DNA from: Pseudoalteromonas carrageenovora IAM 12662
GTDB lineage: Bacteria > Pseudomonadota > Gammaproteobacteria > Enterobacterales > Alteromonadaceae
Direction of reading: 5' to 3'
Assembly (NCBI RefSeq): GCF_900239935.1
Contig: NZ_LT965928.1
Span: forward strand, 3,057,520 to 3,121,519
DNA: 64,000 nt
The notes under the pieces were generated by a model. It worked only from the letters and a program-made list of their open reading frames with translations, did not search any database and was not told the DNA's origin. The translations under genes were made by a program, and so were the position numbers. This document shows positions 7,665-16,536 of the stretch, one piece after another; the first letter of the stretch is position 1, and every line of letters begins with the position of its first letter.

Positions 7665-8422
7665 TATTTATCTCTCACTTGAGCATCTAATTCAGTTATT
7701 TTAGCAGCCATAATGCTATGCACGCTTTTAGCGTGCTCACGCGCGCTAATATTTTTATCAAGCGATACGGGCGCTAACATTTCAATGTAAATTGTACCAT
7801 TATCCCATCGATTTAGCTTAATGGTTTTGTGTGTTGTGTTCATACATACCGGAATAACGGGTACTTCTGCGCTCATTGCGGTGTGAAATGCCCCCGTTTT
7901 AAATGGTAGTAGCCCTCTTCCGTAACTTCTCGTCCCTTCGGGAAACATCCACACAGATAAGCCATTACTTTTAATTTTTTCGGCTGCTTTAGAAATGGTC
8001 CCTGCCGCTTTCGAGCGATTCGATCTATCAATTAAAATATTACCCGACAACCAATAAAGCTGACCAAAAAATGGGATCCACTTTAAGCTTTTTTTACCTA
8101 GGCTGACGCAATTTTTTGGCACCATGGCAGGAATCGTAAATAAGTCATAGTTGTTTTGGTGATTTGCTAAGTATACAGCGGGGCCTGCTTTTACCGCCTC
8201 TGGATGGCGTGTAAGCACAAGTTTTACACCCAACATTTTTGCCATTGAGCCAAACCAAGTGGCTATAACATGTACATTATTAGCGTGAAATGGTCTTACA
8301 ATCGAAAGTAATAAACCAAAAACACAGCTTAATAATATAAACAGCAGCATAATAAAAATACGTATAACAGCTAACAAACTATCTCTCCAAAATGTGTGTG
8401 CAGTGCGCCAAATGCTGCGCAC
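7664..8422 (-). CDS. plsC: 1-acyl-sn-glycerol-3-phosphate acyltransferase
   Basis: A 252-residue PlsC: one N-terminal membrane segment (about 13-40), then the acyltransferase fold with catalytic NHQNNYD (H-x4-D), KKSLKWIPFFGQLYW, FPEGTRSYGRG (phosphate-binding block III) and VPVIPVC. It converts lysophosphatidic acid to phosphatidic acid at the inner membrane. As in E. coli it lies beside parC. Its stop overlaps the rraB start. The upstream spacer to parC is 125 bp and contains the parC terminator, so plsC-rraB probably has its own promoter. Confidence 0.93.
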   Translation of the reverse strand: MRSIWRTAHTFWRDSLLAVIRIFIMLLFILLSCVFGLLLSIVRPFHANNVHVIATWFGSMAKMLGVKLVLTRHPEAVKAGPAVYLANHQNNYDLFTIPAMVPKNCVSLGKKSLKWIPFFGQLYWLSGNILIDRSNRSKAAGTISKAAEKIKSNGLSVWMFPEGTRSYGRGLLPFKTGAFHTAMSAEVPVIPVCMNTTHKTIKLNRWDNGTIYIEMLAPVSLDKNISAREHAKSVHSIMAAKITELDAQVRDK

Positions 8423-8494
8423 ATTTTAGTATTATAACGCTATTTTGTTACACACACGAGACATAGCGTACACTTGTGCGCTGAAATTACGTGC

Positions 8495-8528
8495 ACAAAC
8501 AAAAACGGCCTGCAAATGCAGGCCGTTT
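8495..8528 (-). terminator. Terminator of the parC transcription unit
   Basis: Arms AAACGGCCTGCA (8503-8514) and TGCAGGCCGTTT (8517-8528) with a two-base AA between them; on the minus strand the stem is followed by a T-rich tract. Confidence 0.85.
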
Positions 8529-8547
8529 GGTAGATTAATGTTTGTTA

Positions 8548-10836
8548 CTATTCAATGACTGTCTCACCGGCCTCATCAGCAGGAGTAAACTCAACAACGG
8601 CTTCATCAACTCGTTGCAAACCACGCGGAAGTTTATTACCTCTACGGCCTCGCTCGCCATGATAATGCTCTAAATCAGTTGGCTTAAGTGTTAGCTTACG
8701 CTTACCAGCATGAAGCGTTACACTGCTCCCTTGTGGCACAACAGCCAGTACTTTTACAAACTCTTCTCGTGCTTGTACCTTTGCTCCAGGTATAGAAATA
8801 ATCTTATTCCCTTTACCCTTACCAAGTTTTGGTAAATCACGTAGTGGGAATAAAAGCATGCGTCCTTCGTTAGAAATAGCCATACAATAATCACTAGCTA
8901 CATCGTTAACCCTAATTGGCGAAAGCAATATGCCACCTTTAGGAACACTGACCAGCGCTTTACCGTTTTTGTTTTTACTCACTAAATCTTTAAAGTCGGT
9001 TATAAAGCCATAACCCGCATCCGATGCCATGAGTAATACTTGGTTGTCATCAGCCATTACCACGTGCTCAAAATTAGCCCCTGTGGTTAGGTTAAATCGG
9101 CCTGTCATCGGTTCGCCTTGGCTTCGGGCTGAAGGCAGACTATGTGCATCCGTTGCAAAGGCACGCCCTGCTGAATCTAAAAATACAGCGGGTTGATTAC
9201 TCTTACCCCGAGCAGAGGCTCTGTAATTATCACCTGAGCGATAATTGAGCCCTTCTACATCTAGGTCATGACCTTTACCAACGCGTGCCCACCCTTTATC
9301 AGAGAGCACAACCGTCACTGACTCTGATGGGATTAAATCTTTTTCGTTAAGCGCTTTAGCTTCTGAGCGCTCAATAACCGGCGATCGGCGATCGTCACCA
9401 TACATTTCGGCAGCTTCTTGAATCTCTTTTTTAAGAAGCGTTGACATACGACGGTCTGAACCCAGTGTTAGCTCTAGTTTGTCACGTTCTTTAGCTAACT
9501 CGTCTTGCTCACCACGAATTTTAAACTCTTCTAGTTTTGCTAAGTGACGAAGTTTTAATTCTAAAATTGCTTCTGCTTGAATATCAGTTAAATCAAAGCG
9601 CTCCATAAGCACAGGTTTTGGTTTGTCTTCGGTACGGATGATTTCGATTACTTCATCAATATTTAAAAATGCGGCGAGTAAACCTTCTAAAATATGTAAT
9701 CGAGCCAATACTTTATCTAAACGATACTGTAAACGCCTGCGAACTGTTTCACGTCTAAACGTAAGCCACTCAGATAAAATGCTGCGTAAGTCTTTTACTT
9801 GCGGGCGACCATCTAGGCCTAACATGTTTAAATTTACGCGGTAATTTTTTTCAAGATCGGTAGTAGCAAACAAGTGCGCCATCAATGGCTCAGCTTTAAT
9901 GCGGTTAGAACGCGGAATAATTACAATACGCGTTGGATTTTCATGATCTGACTCATCACGTAAATCAGCAATCATAGGCAGCTTTTTAGCGTTCATTTGC
10001 GCTGCTATTTGCTCAAGTACTTTACCACCCGAACATTGATGCGGAAGTGCTGTAATTACAATGTCGCCATGCTCTTCGGTATAAACCGCACGCATTTTGA
10101 TAGAGCCTCGACCCGTTTTATATATTTTATGAATATCGGCTTTTGGGGTAATTATTTCAGCATCAGTTGGGTAATCTGGCGCATGTACTAACTCAAGAAT
10201 TTCCTCAAGTTCAGTTTTTGGCTTATCAAGTAATAAGCAACACGCACTGGCTAATTCACGCACGTTATGTGGCGGAATATCAGTTGCCATACCTACGGCA
10301 ATACCCGTTACGCCGTTTAGTAAAATATGCGGTAAACGCGATGGCAATACTAAAGGCTCGTTCATGGTGCCATCAAAGTTTGGCGTCCAATCAACGGTGC
10401 CTTGCCCAAGCTCTTTTAGTAATACTTCAGAAAACTTAGATAAACGTGCTTCGGTATAACGCATTGCCGCAAACGATTTAGGATCATCTGCCGCACCCCA
10501 GTTACCTTGACCGTCAACCAGCGGATAACGATAAGAAAACGGCTGCGCCATGAGTACCATCGCTTCGTAACACGCACTATCGCCGTGTGGATGGTATTTA
10601 CCTAGTACGTCACCCACGGTACGAGCCGATTTTTTATATTTAGCAGCAGCCGATAATCCCAGCTCGCTCATAGCATAAATAATACGACGCTGAACCGGTT
10701 TTAAACCATCACCAACATGTGGCAATGCTCGGTCCATAATTACGTACATGGAGTAGTTTAAATAGGCGTCTTCGGTAAAGCGCCCCATTGTTTGTTGCTC
10801 AATTCCTTGCATTAGCAAGGTATCTGTATCACTCAT
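8548..10836 (-). CDS. parC: DNA topoisomerase IV subunit A
   Basis: A 762-residue ParC (E. coli 752). The breakage-reunion domain carries [12 protein letters not shown] with Ser87 and Glu91, equal to E. coli Ser80 and Glu84 of the quinolone-resistance region, both of wild-type identity. The active-site tyrosine is Tyr127 in AAMRYTEA. The C-terminal third is a degenerate beta-pinwheel. With ParE it decatenates daughter chromosomes. ParC follows the dehydrogenase gene by 10 bp, which itself follows parE by 29 bp, so all three are probably co-transcribed. Confidence 0.97.
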   Translation of the reverse strand: MSDTDTLLMQGIEQQTMGRFTEDAYLNYSMYVIMDRALPHVGDGLKPVQRRIIYAMSELGLSAAAKYKKSARTVGDVLGKYHPHGDSACYEAMVLMAQPFSYRYPLVDGQGNWGAADDPKSFAAMRYTEARLSKFSEVLLKELGQGTVDWTPNFDGTMNEPLVLPSRLPHILLNGVTGIAVGMATDIPPHNVRELASACCLLLDKPKTELEEILELVHAPDYPTDAEIITPKADIHKIYKTGRGSIKMRAVYTEEHGDIVITALPHQCSGGKVLEQIAAQMNAKKLPMIADLRDESDHENPTRIVIIPRSNRIKAEPLMAHLFATTDLEKNYRVNLNMLGLDGRPQVKDLRSILSEWLTFRRETVRRRLQYRLDKVLARLHILEGLLAAFLNIDEVIEIIRTEDKPKPVLMERFDLTDIQAEAILELKLRHLAKLEEFKIRGEQDELAKERDKLELTLGSDRRMSTLLKKEIQEAAEMYGDDRRSPVIERSEAKALNEKDLIPSESVTVVLSDKGWARVGKGHDLDVEGLNYRSGDNYRASARGKSNQPAVFLDSAGRAFATDAHSLPSARSQGEPMTGRFNLTTGANFEHVVMADDNQVLLMASDAGYGFITDFKDLVSKNKNGKALVSVPKGGILLSPIRVNDVASDYCMAISNEGRMLLFPLRDLPKLGKGKGNKIISIPGAKVQAREEFVKVLAVVPQGSSVTLHAGKRKLTLKPTDLEHYHGERGRRGNKLPRGLQRVDEAVVEFTPADEAGETVIE

Positions 10837-10846
10837 TAAAGCTTAC

Positions 10847-11941
10847 CTAGTTTTTCTTATAGCTTACACGGTAGATCACATTGGCGTAATCATCGCTTAC
10901 CAACAGACTGCCGTCACCTAATTCTGCAAATGCAACAGGGCGTCCAAATGTGGCTTCGTCTTTCATAAAGCCTGTAATAAACGGCGTATATTTTGTGACT
11001 CGACCTTGCTCAATGGTAGCTAACGCTACTTTATAACCTGATTTTTTAGAACGGTTCCACGAACCATGCTCTGCAACAAATAACTGCTGCTTATAATTCG
11101 CGGGAAATTGTTTACCGTTATAAAAATGAATGCCTAAAGGTGCAACATGTGCAGCAAGCGCAAGTGCCGGAGAGGTATAATCTGCAATGTTTTTACCTTT
11201 ACCAAACTCAGGGTCAATAATTGCGCCGGCGTGAACATAAGGAAAACCAAAGTGCTCACCTTCTTTACTTACACGGTTTATTTCATCTGGTGGGATGTCA
11301 TCGCCCATCATGTCGCGACCATTATCACTAAACCACAAAGCCTGTGTGCTTGGGTGAAAATCAAAACCAACGGTATTTCGCACGCCCTGCGCAATTGTTT
11401 TAATTTGCTTGGTTTCTACATTAAGTGAAAAAATACGACCGTAGCGCTCGTCTTCGGCGCAAATATTACACGGCACACCTACAGGAATAAGTAATTCGCC
11501 TGTTGGTGTAAAACGTAAAAACTTCCAGCCGTGGTGGCGCTCTGATGGTAATGCGTTGTAGATCACATCAAATTTAGGATCTTTTAATTGAGTGTCTATA
11601 TTTTTAAAGCGAATAATACGATGCACTTCGCCTACGTATAAATCGCCATCTTTAATAGCCAGCCCTGAGGGCATATTTAAACCCTCAGCAATAACAATTT
11701 TTTTATCCGCTACGCCATCACTATTATGATCGATAAGCGCATATACATTACCTGCTTTACGCGAGCCTGCGTAAACAATGCCTTTTTTTGATACCGCAAT
11801 TTGGCGAGCATTTTCAACATCATCTGCAAATAAGCTTACTTCAAACCCTGGTGCAACGGTGAGTTTATCAAGTATGTTTTTCGCCATTGCAGGGGCGCTT
11901 GTTATCCCCAATAACAGCAAACTTCCTAGTAATTTATTCAT
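10847..11941 (-). CDS. Periplasmic PQQ-dependent sugar (sorbosone-type) dehydrogenase
   Basis: The protein has a signal peptide (1-20, MNKLLGSLLLLG to APAMA) followed by a six-bladed beta-propeller of the glucose/sorbosone dehydrogenase family. Visible landmarks are VAPGFEVSLFADDVENAR at blade one, ERHHGWKFLRF and VPCNICAEDERYGR, FDFHPSTQALWFSDNGRD, and a late AEHGSWNRSKKSGYKV. The His, Arg and Asp/Asn residues of these loops match those that hold pyrroloquinoline quinone in the family. NSDGVADKK may bind calcium. The substrate is unknown. No pqq synthesis genes are in the window. It lies inside the parE-parC unit, which is unusual for a sugar enzyme. Confidence 0.82.
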   Translation of the reverse strand: MNKLLGSLLLLGITSAPAMAKNILDKLTVAPGFEVSLFADDVENARQIAVSKKGIVYAGSRKAGNVYALIDHNSDGVADKKIVIAEGLNMPSGLAIKDGDLYVGEVHRIIRFKNIDTQLKDPKFDVIYNALPSERHHGWKFLRFTPTGELLIPVGVPCNICAEDERYGRIFSLNVETKQIKTIAQGVRNTVGFDFHPSTQALWFSDNGRDMMGDDIPPDEINRVSKEGEHFGFPYVHAGAIIDPEFGKGKNIADYTSPALALAAHVAPLGIHFYNGKQFPANYKQQLFVAEHGSWNRSKKSGYKVALATIEQGRVTKYTPFITGFMKDEATFGRPVAFAELGDGSLLVSDDYANVIYRVSYKKN

Positions 11942-11970
11942 TTGCTTCTCCTAGTGTTATACAAAGCACT

Positions 11971-13860
11971 TTATACCTGTGCTTTGTTACCATGATCTTC
12001 TAACCATTGACGACGATCTGGCGATCGTTTTTTAGCAAGTAGCATATCCATCATTTCCATGGTTTGCTCTTCTTCATCTAAAGTTAGCTGTACTAAACGG
12101 CGCGTATTTGGATCCATCGTCGTTTCACGAAGTTGCAGTGGGTTCATTTCACCCAATCCTTTAAATCGCTGTACATTTACTTTGCCGCGTTTTTTCTCGG
12201 CTTCTATGCGTGCCAAAATACCGGTTTTTTCATCTTCATCGAGGGCGTAATATACTTCTTTGCCAATATCGATTCTAAATAGCGGCGGCATAGCAACATA
12301 CACATGCCCTGTTTTAACCAGCTGTGGAAAATGGCGAACAAATAAAGCGCATAGCAATGTCGCAATGTGTAATCCATCCGAGTCAGCATCGGCTAGTATA
12401 CAAATTTTGTTGTAGCGAAGCCCTGATAAGTCGCTTGAATCTGGGTCTATGCCTAGTGCTACTGAAATATCGTGCACTTCTTGAGACGCAAGAATTTGCC
12501 CAGACTCAACTTCCCACGTATTTAAAATTTTACCACGCAGCGGCATAATGGCCTGAAACTCACGATCGCGAGCTTGCTTTGCAGAACCACCTGCAGAGTC
12601 ACCCTCTACTAAAAACAGCTCTGTTCTGTCGTTATCTGCAGCGCTACAATCGGTTAATTTCCCAGGTAAAGCGGGGCCTGCAGTAACACGCTTACGAACA
12701 ACTTTTTTAGCCGCACGTAATCTGCGCTGTGCATTAGAAATACATAATTCAGATAATAGCTCTGCGGTGTCAGTATGCTCGTTTAACCACAAGCTAAACG
12801 AATCTTTTACTACACCCGACACAAACGCTGCACATGAGCGCGATGAAAGCTTTTCTTTAGTTTGGCCTGCAAATTGTGGGTCTTGCATTTTTACCGATAA
12901 AACATAACTACAGCGCTCCCAAATATCATCTGGGGTAAGTTTTACGCCTCGCGGTAATAAGTTTCTAAATTCACAAAACTCACGCATGGCTTCCAGCAAG
13001 CCTTGGCGTAAACCATTTACATGTGTACCACCTTGCGCGGTAGGAATTAAGTTTACGTAACTCTCGGCAATCGACTCGCCACCTTCAGGAAGCCAAACAA
13101 CAGCCCAATCCGCGCCTTCAATAGAACTTGAAAACTCACCGACAAATGGGTCTTGTGGTAATATTTCGTAGCCTTTAACAGCTTCTATTAAGTAATCTTT
13201 TAAACCGGTTTCGTAGTACCACTCTTGGCTTTCTTTGGTTTGTTTGTTTGTAAACTTAATACGCAGGCCTGGGCACAAAACCGCTTTGGCTTTTAATAAG
13301 TGATTAAGCTTTGAAATAGAAAAGTTTGCTGAGTCAAAATAGCTGGCATCGGGCCAAAAACGAACGGTAGTACCTGTATTGCGTTTACCAACAGTACCAA
13401 TTACGTTGAGGTTTTCTACTTTGTCGCCATTTTCAAACGCCATTTTATATTGCTGAGCGTCACGCCTTACAATGACTTCAACACGGGTAGAAAGCGCATT
13501 TACAACAGAAATACCTACCCCGTGTAAACCACCTGAAAATTGATAGTTTTTATTTGAAAACTTACCACCAGCGTGCAGTTTAGTAAAAATAAGCTCAACC
13601 CCAGGAATACCTTCTTCTGGGTGAATATCAATAGGCATACCACGGCCATCATCACTTACTTCAAGTGAGTTATCTTCATGTAAAATCACGTCAATTTTAG
13701 TGGCATGGCCAGCCATGGCTTCATCGACACTGTTATCGATGACCTCTTGGCCTAAATGATTTGGGCGTACGGTGTCGGTGTACATCCCTGGGCGTCTTTT
13801 TACCGGGTCTAATCCATTGAGGACTTCAATGGCTTCGGCGTTATAGTTTTGCTCGCTCAT
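11971..13860 (-). CDS. parE: DNA topoisomerase IV subunit B
   Basis: A 629-residue ParE (E. coli 630). The GHKL ATPase domain shows EVIDNSVDEAMAGHA, DDGRGMPIDIHPEEGIPG and GGLHGVGISVVNALS. The Toprim domain has LFLVEGDSAGGSAKQARDRE and DADSDGLHIATLL, the metal-binding acidic residues. IMPLRGKILNTWEV is the conserved PLRGK block. It supplies ATP-driven gate closure to ParC. Its 3' neighbour is the PQQ-type dehydrogenase gene, then parC; upstream is yqiA. Confidence 0.97.
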   Translation of the reverse strand: MSEQNYNAEAIEVLNGLDPVKRRPGMYTDTVRPNHLGQEVIDNSVDEAMAGHATKIDVILHEDNSLEVSDDGRGMPIDIHPEEGIPGVELIFTKLHAGGKFSNKNYQFSGGLHGVGISVVNALSTRVEVIVRRDAQQYKMAFENGDKVENLNVIGTVGKRNTGTTVRFWPDASYFDSANFSISKLNHLLKAKAVLCPGLRIKFTNKQTKESQEWYYETGLKDYLIEAVKGYEILPQDPFVGEFSSSIEGADWAVVWLPEGGESIAESYVNLIPTAQGGTHVNGLRQGLLEAMREFCEFRNLLPRGVKLTPDDIWERCSYVLSVKMQDPQFAGQTKEKLSSRSCAAFVSGVVKDSFSLWLNEHTDTAELLSELCISNAQRRLRAAKKVVRKRVTAGPALPGKLTDCSAADNDRTELFLVEGDSAGGSAKQARDREFQAIMPLRGKILNTWEVESGQILASQEVHDISVALGIDPDSSDLSGLRYNKICILADADSDGLHIATLLCALFVRHFPQLVKTGHVYVAMPPLFRIDIGKEVYYALDEDEKTGILARIEAEKKRGKVNVQRFKGLGEMNPLQLRETTMDPNTRRLVQLTLDEEEQTMEMMDMLLAKKRSPDRRQWLEDHGNKAQV

Positions 13861-13870
13861 AGTTTTTATC

Positions 13871-13940
13871 TTTATATCCGCTAAGGCTTTAATTTGTTTT
13901 ACTAGTTTTATTTTTATATGCGCTAAGTTAACTAGTTTTA
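13871..13940. repeat. Imperfect tandem repeat in the yqiA-parE spacer
   Basis: TTTATATCCGCTAAG (13871-13885) recurs as TTTATATGCGCTAAG (13913-13927), and ACTAGTTTTA occurs at 13901-13910 and again at 13931-13940. The second copy contains the yqiA stop codon. It looks like a small duplication about 30-42 bp in period. Confidence 0.6.
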
Positions 13941-14498
13941 CGTGATTTTTAGAAAATCTACAATACTTGCAAAGGTGCGTTCAAACTCAACGTAGCTATG
14001 ATCGCCACCAAATTCTATCCATTGCTTGCATTGCGAATAATATTTTACTGCGTGTTGATAGTTCAACACTTCATCGCCTGTTTGCTGTAACAAATACAGT
14101 AGTTCAGGGTGCGTTAGCTTATCTACAGTCAGTAGTTTTAGCGCCTCTATATGGCTGTTATTTAGCTCATAATGATAATCTTGATACGGATTATAGTTAG
14201 GCCCAAGTAACGACTGCAATAAATTATAGGGTGCGACCGCGGGATTAATAACCACTGCAGGAATTTGATAACGCTGCGATAAATACGTGGCAAAAAAACC
14301 ACCTAACGAGCTACCTAATAAAACGGTATTAGGCGTTAGTAATTGCTCAAGCTCAATGATGGCTTGTAAGGGCTCGTGGTTTAAGCACGGTACACAATAA
14401 TCAACGTCATAGTTTGCCATAAGCTCGCCAAACCTCACAGCTTTATATGATTTTTGTGAGCTATTAAAACCATGAATATAGATTACTCGCTTAGCCAT
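13938..14498 (-). CDS. yqiA: YqiA family esterase (alpha/beta hydrolase)
   Basis: A 186-residue protein close to E. coli YqiA in length. YIHGFNSS at the N-terminus is the oxyanion-hole region, LGSSLGGF carries the nucleophile elbow G-x-S-x-G with Ser64, and FGGDHSYVEFE holds the C-terminal catalytic His. In E. coli the protein has acyl-CoA thioesterase/esterase activity. Its start overlaps the cpdA end by 16 bp. The order cpdA-yqiA-parE is the same in E. coli. Confidence 0.9.
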   Translation of the reverse strand: MAKRVIYIHGFNSSQKSYKAVRFGELMANYDVDYCVPCLNHEPLQAIIELEQLLTPNTVLLGSSLGGFFATYLSQRYQIPAVVINPAVAPYNLLQSLLGPNYNPYQDYHYELNNSHIEALKLLTVDKLTHPELLYLLQQTGDEVLNYQHAVKYYSQCKQWIEFGGDHSYVEFERTFASIVDFLKIT

Positions 14499-15268
14499 AC
14501 CACGTCCGTTTTAACATTTAACTCACCTTTAACGCTGCTAATGTTTAACATTCTGTATGCGGGCCCTGTATTTTTTTGCTGCCAATTTACTGTGTTTTTT
14601 ACAAACTGCACAGAGCTTGCTGGCGTTGCATATACCGCTAATTCTCTAAAACTTTGCGTATACTCGTTGTGTACATGGCCATGAAAAAGAGCAGCGACGT
14701 TATTACTATTAACTAAAATATTTAATAGCTGGGGGCCATTTTCTAACATGTGTTTATCAAGGTAGCCATTAATAGGTAACGGATTATGATGGCAAAACAT
14801 GACATTGCTTTTACTAGAGCTCACTAAACATTGTGTTATTTCATCTAAATGATTACTTGTAATCCAACCAGCAGGCGTTGGACCTTTAGAGTTTATAAGT
14901 AATAAATCAAACCCATTGGCTGTAATGCGTTTAGCTGCATTTATTTGAGCGCCACTAATACGATTTAGCATTCCCAACTCGTCATGATTACCCGGTACCC
15001 AAAATACTGGGCAAGTAAGCACGCTTTGATTTATAAGATTGCTAAATAATAAGTACGATTCAAAGCTATGATCTTGTGTTAAATCGCCCCCAAAAATAAC
15101 ACAGTCGGGCTTTTGCTTTGCTATGTGCGTTAGTGACTTTTCAAAGTGTTTGGCTGTATTTACATTAAAATACTCACCACTTTTATCTGCAAATAGGTGA
15201 CTGTCGGTAATATGAGCTATGTTTAAAGATGATTTATCAAAACTATATGCCTCATCAAACCAAGCCAT
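14483..15268 (-). CDS. cpdA: 3',5'-cyclic AMP phosphodiesterase
   Basis: A 261-residue calcineurin-like metallophosphoesterase with all five metal blocks: ITDSHLF (Asp22, His24), FGGDLTQD, GNHDELG, MFCHHNP and HGHVHNEY. Length and context agree with E. coli CpdA, which hydrolyses cAMP to AMP and thereby tunes CRP signalling. It overlaps yqiB upstream by 14 bp and yqiA downstream by 16 bp, so translation of the three is likely coupled. Confidence 0.92.
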   Translation of the reverse strand: MAWFDEAYSFDKSSLNIAHITDSHLFADKSGEYFNVNTAKHFEKSLTHIAKQKPDCVIFGGDLTQDHSFESYLLFSNLINQSVLTCPVFWVPGNHDELGMLNRISGAQINAAKRITANGFDLLLINSKGPTPAGWITSNHLDEITQCLVSSSKSNVMFCHHNPLPINGYLDKHMLENGPQLLNILVNSNNVAALFHGHVHNEYTQSFRELAVYATPASSVQFVKNTVNWQQKNTGPAYRMLNISSVKGELNVKTDVVWLSE

Positions 15269-15713
15269 TATTTACATCCCAGTTTAAAGTTGCTTGCCCG
15301 CGTTCAACACAGGCTACTAACCAGTCATATAAAAACGCATTAAGCTGATATTTTTCATCTTTTTGATGCATTTTAGGGTTAGGGTAACCGTAAGAAGGTT
15401 TTATACGCTGATGGTAATCGTGATGAATAATTTCAGCCACTTTAGCATCCTGATACAACCTTAGCGTTAAATAAAGTGGAGCAATGCCTTTAACCATCCC
15501 TGTTAGCTGCTTGATTGAAATATCCATAGTGTACTTTGCGCTATCGTCTACTTTAATAGCAAACTCGCTGTTACCTAATTTAATTTCGCGGGTGCTTCCA
15601 ATATCCCGCTCGCTTGGTAACAACTTTAATAGTCGCAGGTAGTTATGCTCGCAAAGTGTTAAATACTTTGGGAGGCTTTGAATATATCGCTTTGTTGCTA
15701 ATAGTGCTGTCAA
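15255..15713 (-). CDS. yqiB: YqiB family protein (DUF1249)
   Basis: A 152-residue cytoplasmic protein with the DUF1249 pattern: YLTLCEHNYLRLLKLLP near the start, YTMDISIKQ, LTLRLYQDAKVAEIIHH and a C-terminal NAFLYDWLVACVERGQ. The biochemical role is not known. In E. coli it sits in the same place between nudF and cpdA. Confidence 0.9.
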   Translation of the reverse strand: MTALLATKRYIQSLPKYLTLCEHNYLRLLKLLPSERDIGSTREIKLGNSEFAIKVDDSAKYTMDISIKQLTGMVKGIAPLYLTLRLYQDAKVAEIIHHDYHQRIKPSYGYPNPKMHQKDEKYQLNAFLYDWLVACVERGQATLNWDVNNGLV

Positions 15714-15758
15714 AGTACCGCCATTATGTTGTTAACCCTATATCAGGTTAAATTAAAG

Positions 15759-16385
15759 TTATGCCCACTTTTTGGCCATTTTATCGCGATTAAGCGCAAG
15801 CCACTGCATACATATAACTGTTGCAGCATTGTCCATCTCACCATTATTGAGGCGCGTAAGCGCATCATCAACACTTAAAACGTGAGTTTTGATATCTTCG
15901 CCTTCGCTTTCAAGGCCATAGACACCTGTTTGCACTTGGCTTAAATCGGCACGTGCTAAATACAAATGTAAGCGCTCTGTAGTACCACCTGGGCTAGATA
16001 AGTACGACAACATAAACTCAAGTTCGTTTAACTCAAGCCCCGCTTCTTCAAATGCTTCTTTTTTTACTACCGACTCGTAATCCGTGCTGCCATCGGTCAT
16101 GCCAGCTATACATTCTAGCAGCCACGGTGAGTGTTTGCTCTTAATTGCACCTATACGTATTTGCTCAATTAAAAGCACAGTATCTGATACCGGATCGTAC
16201 GGAAGTACTGCAATGGCATCGCCACGTTCTAATATTTCGCGGCTAATAACGTTAGATGTTCCACCTGCAAATAGCGCATGCTCAAATTGGTATAAATCGA
16301 CCTGAAAAAAACCCTTATAAAGGCTTTTAACTGGCTTAACACTAACGTCTTTATGAGTGAATTTTACCAAGTTTTTACTCGTCAT
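15759..16385 (-). CDS. nudF: ADP-ribose pyrophosphatase, Nudix family
   Basis: A 208-residue protein. The Nudix box spans residues 95-117, with the catalytic core KEAFEEAGL (Glu110, Glu113, Glu114). Two outer positions differ from the consensus G-x5-E-x7-R-E: Thr101 replaces the first Glu and Lys109 replaces Arg. The metal-binding core is intact, so activity is expected. The following SSPGGTTERLHLYLA is typical of ADP-ribose hydrolases. It is the first gene of nudF-yqiB-cpdA-yqiA-parE, divergent from tolC. Confidence 0.92.
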   Translation of the reverse strand: MTSKNLVKFTHKDVSVKPVKSLYKGFFQVDLYQFEHALFAGGTSNVISREILERGDAIAVLPYDPVSDTVLLIEQIRIGAIKSKHSPWLLECIAGMTDGSTDYESVVKKEAFEEAGLELNELEFMLSYLSSPGGTTERLHLYLARADLSQVQTGVYGLESEGEDIKTHVLSVDDALTRLNNGEMDNAATVICMQWLALNRDKMAKKWA

Positions 16386-16450
16386 GCTTTTACTTCCTGC
16401 TTATCTAAACGGTTAAAATGCGTTAATATATTCTGTTACACTTGAACATA

Positions 16451-16490
16451 CTGTTTTACTAATTTTTTTTTTAGTTATGAAGTAAAACAG
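16451..16490. promoter_or_regulatory. Ten-base inverted repeat in the nudF-tolC divergent spacer
   Basis: CTGTTTTACT (16451-16460) and AGTAAAACAG (16481-16490) are perfect inverse copies 20 bases apart, 47 bases before the tolC ATG. The centre contains a ten-T run. It may be an operator for an unknown regulator or a leader hairpin; the size of the gap makes two half-sites about three helical turns apart more likely. Confidence 0.5.
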
Positions 16491-16536
16491 GTTAACATGC
16501 TTTTAGTACAAAAATTGTCTAAGGACTGAACCTAAC

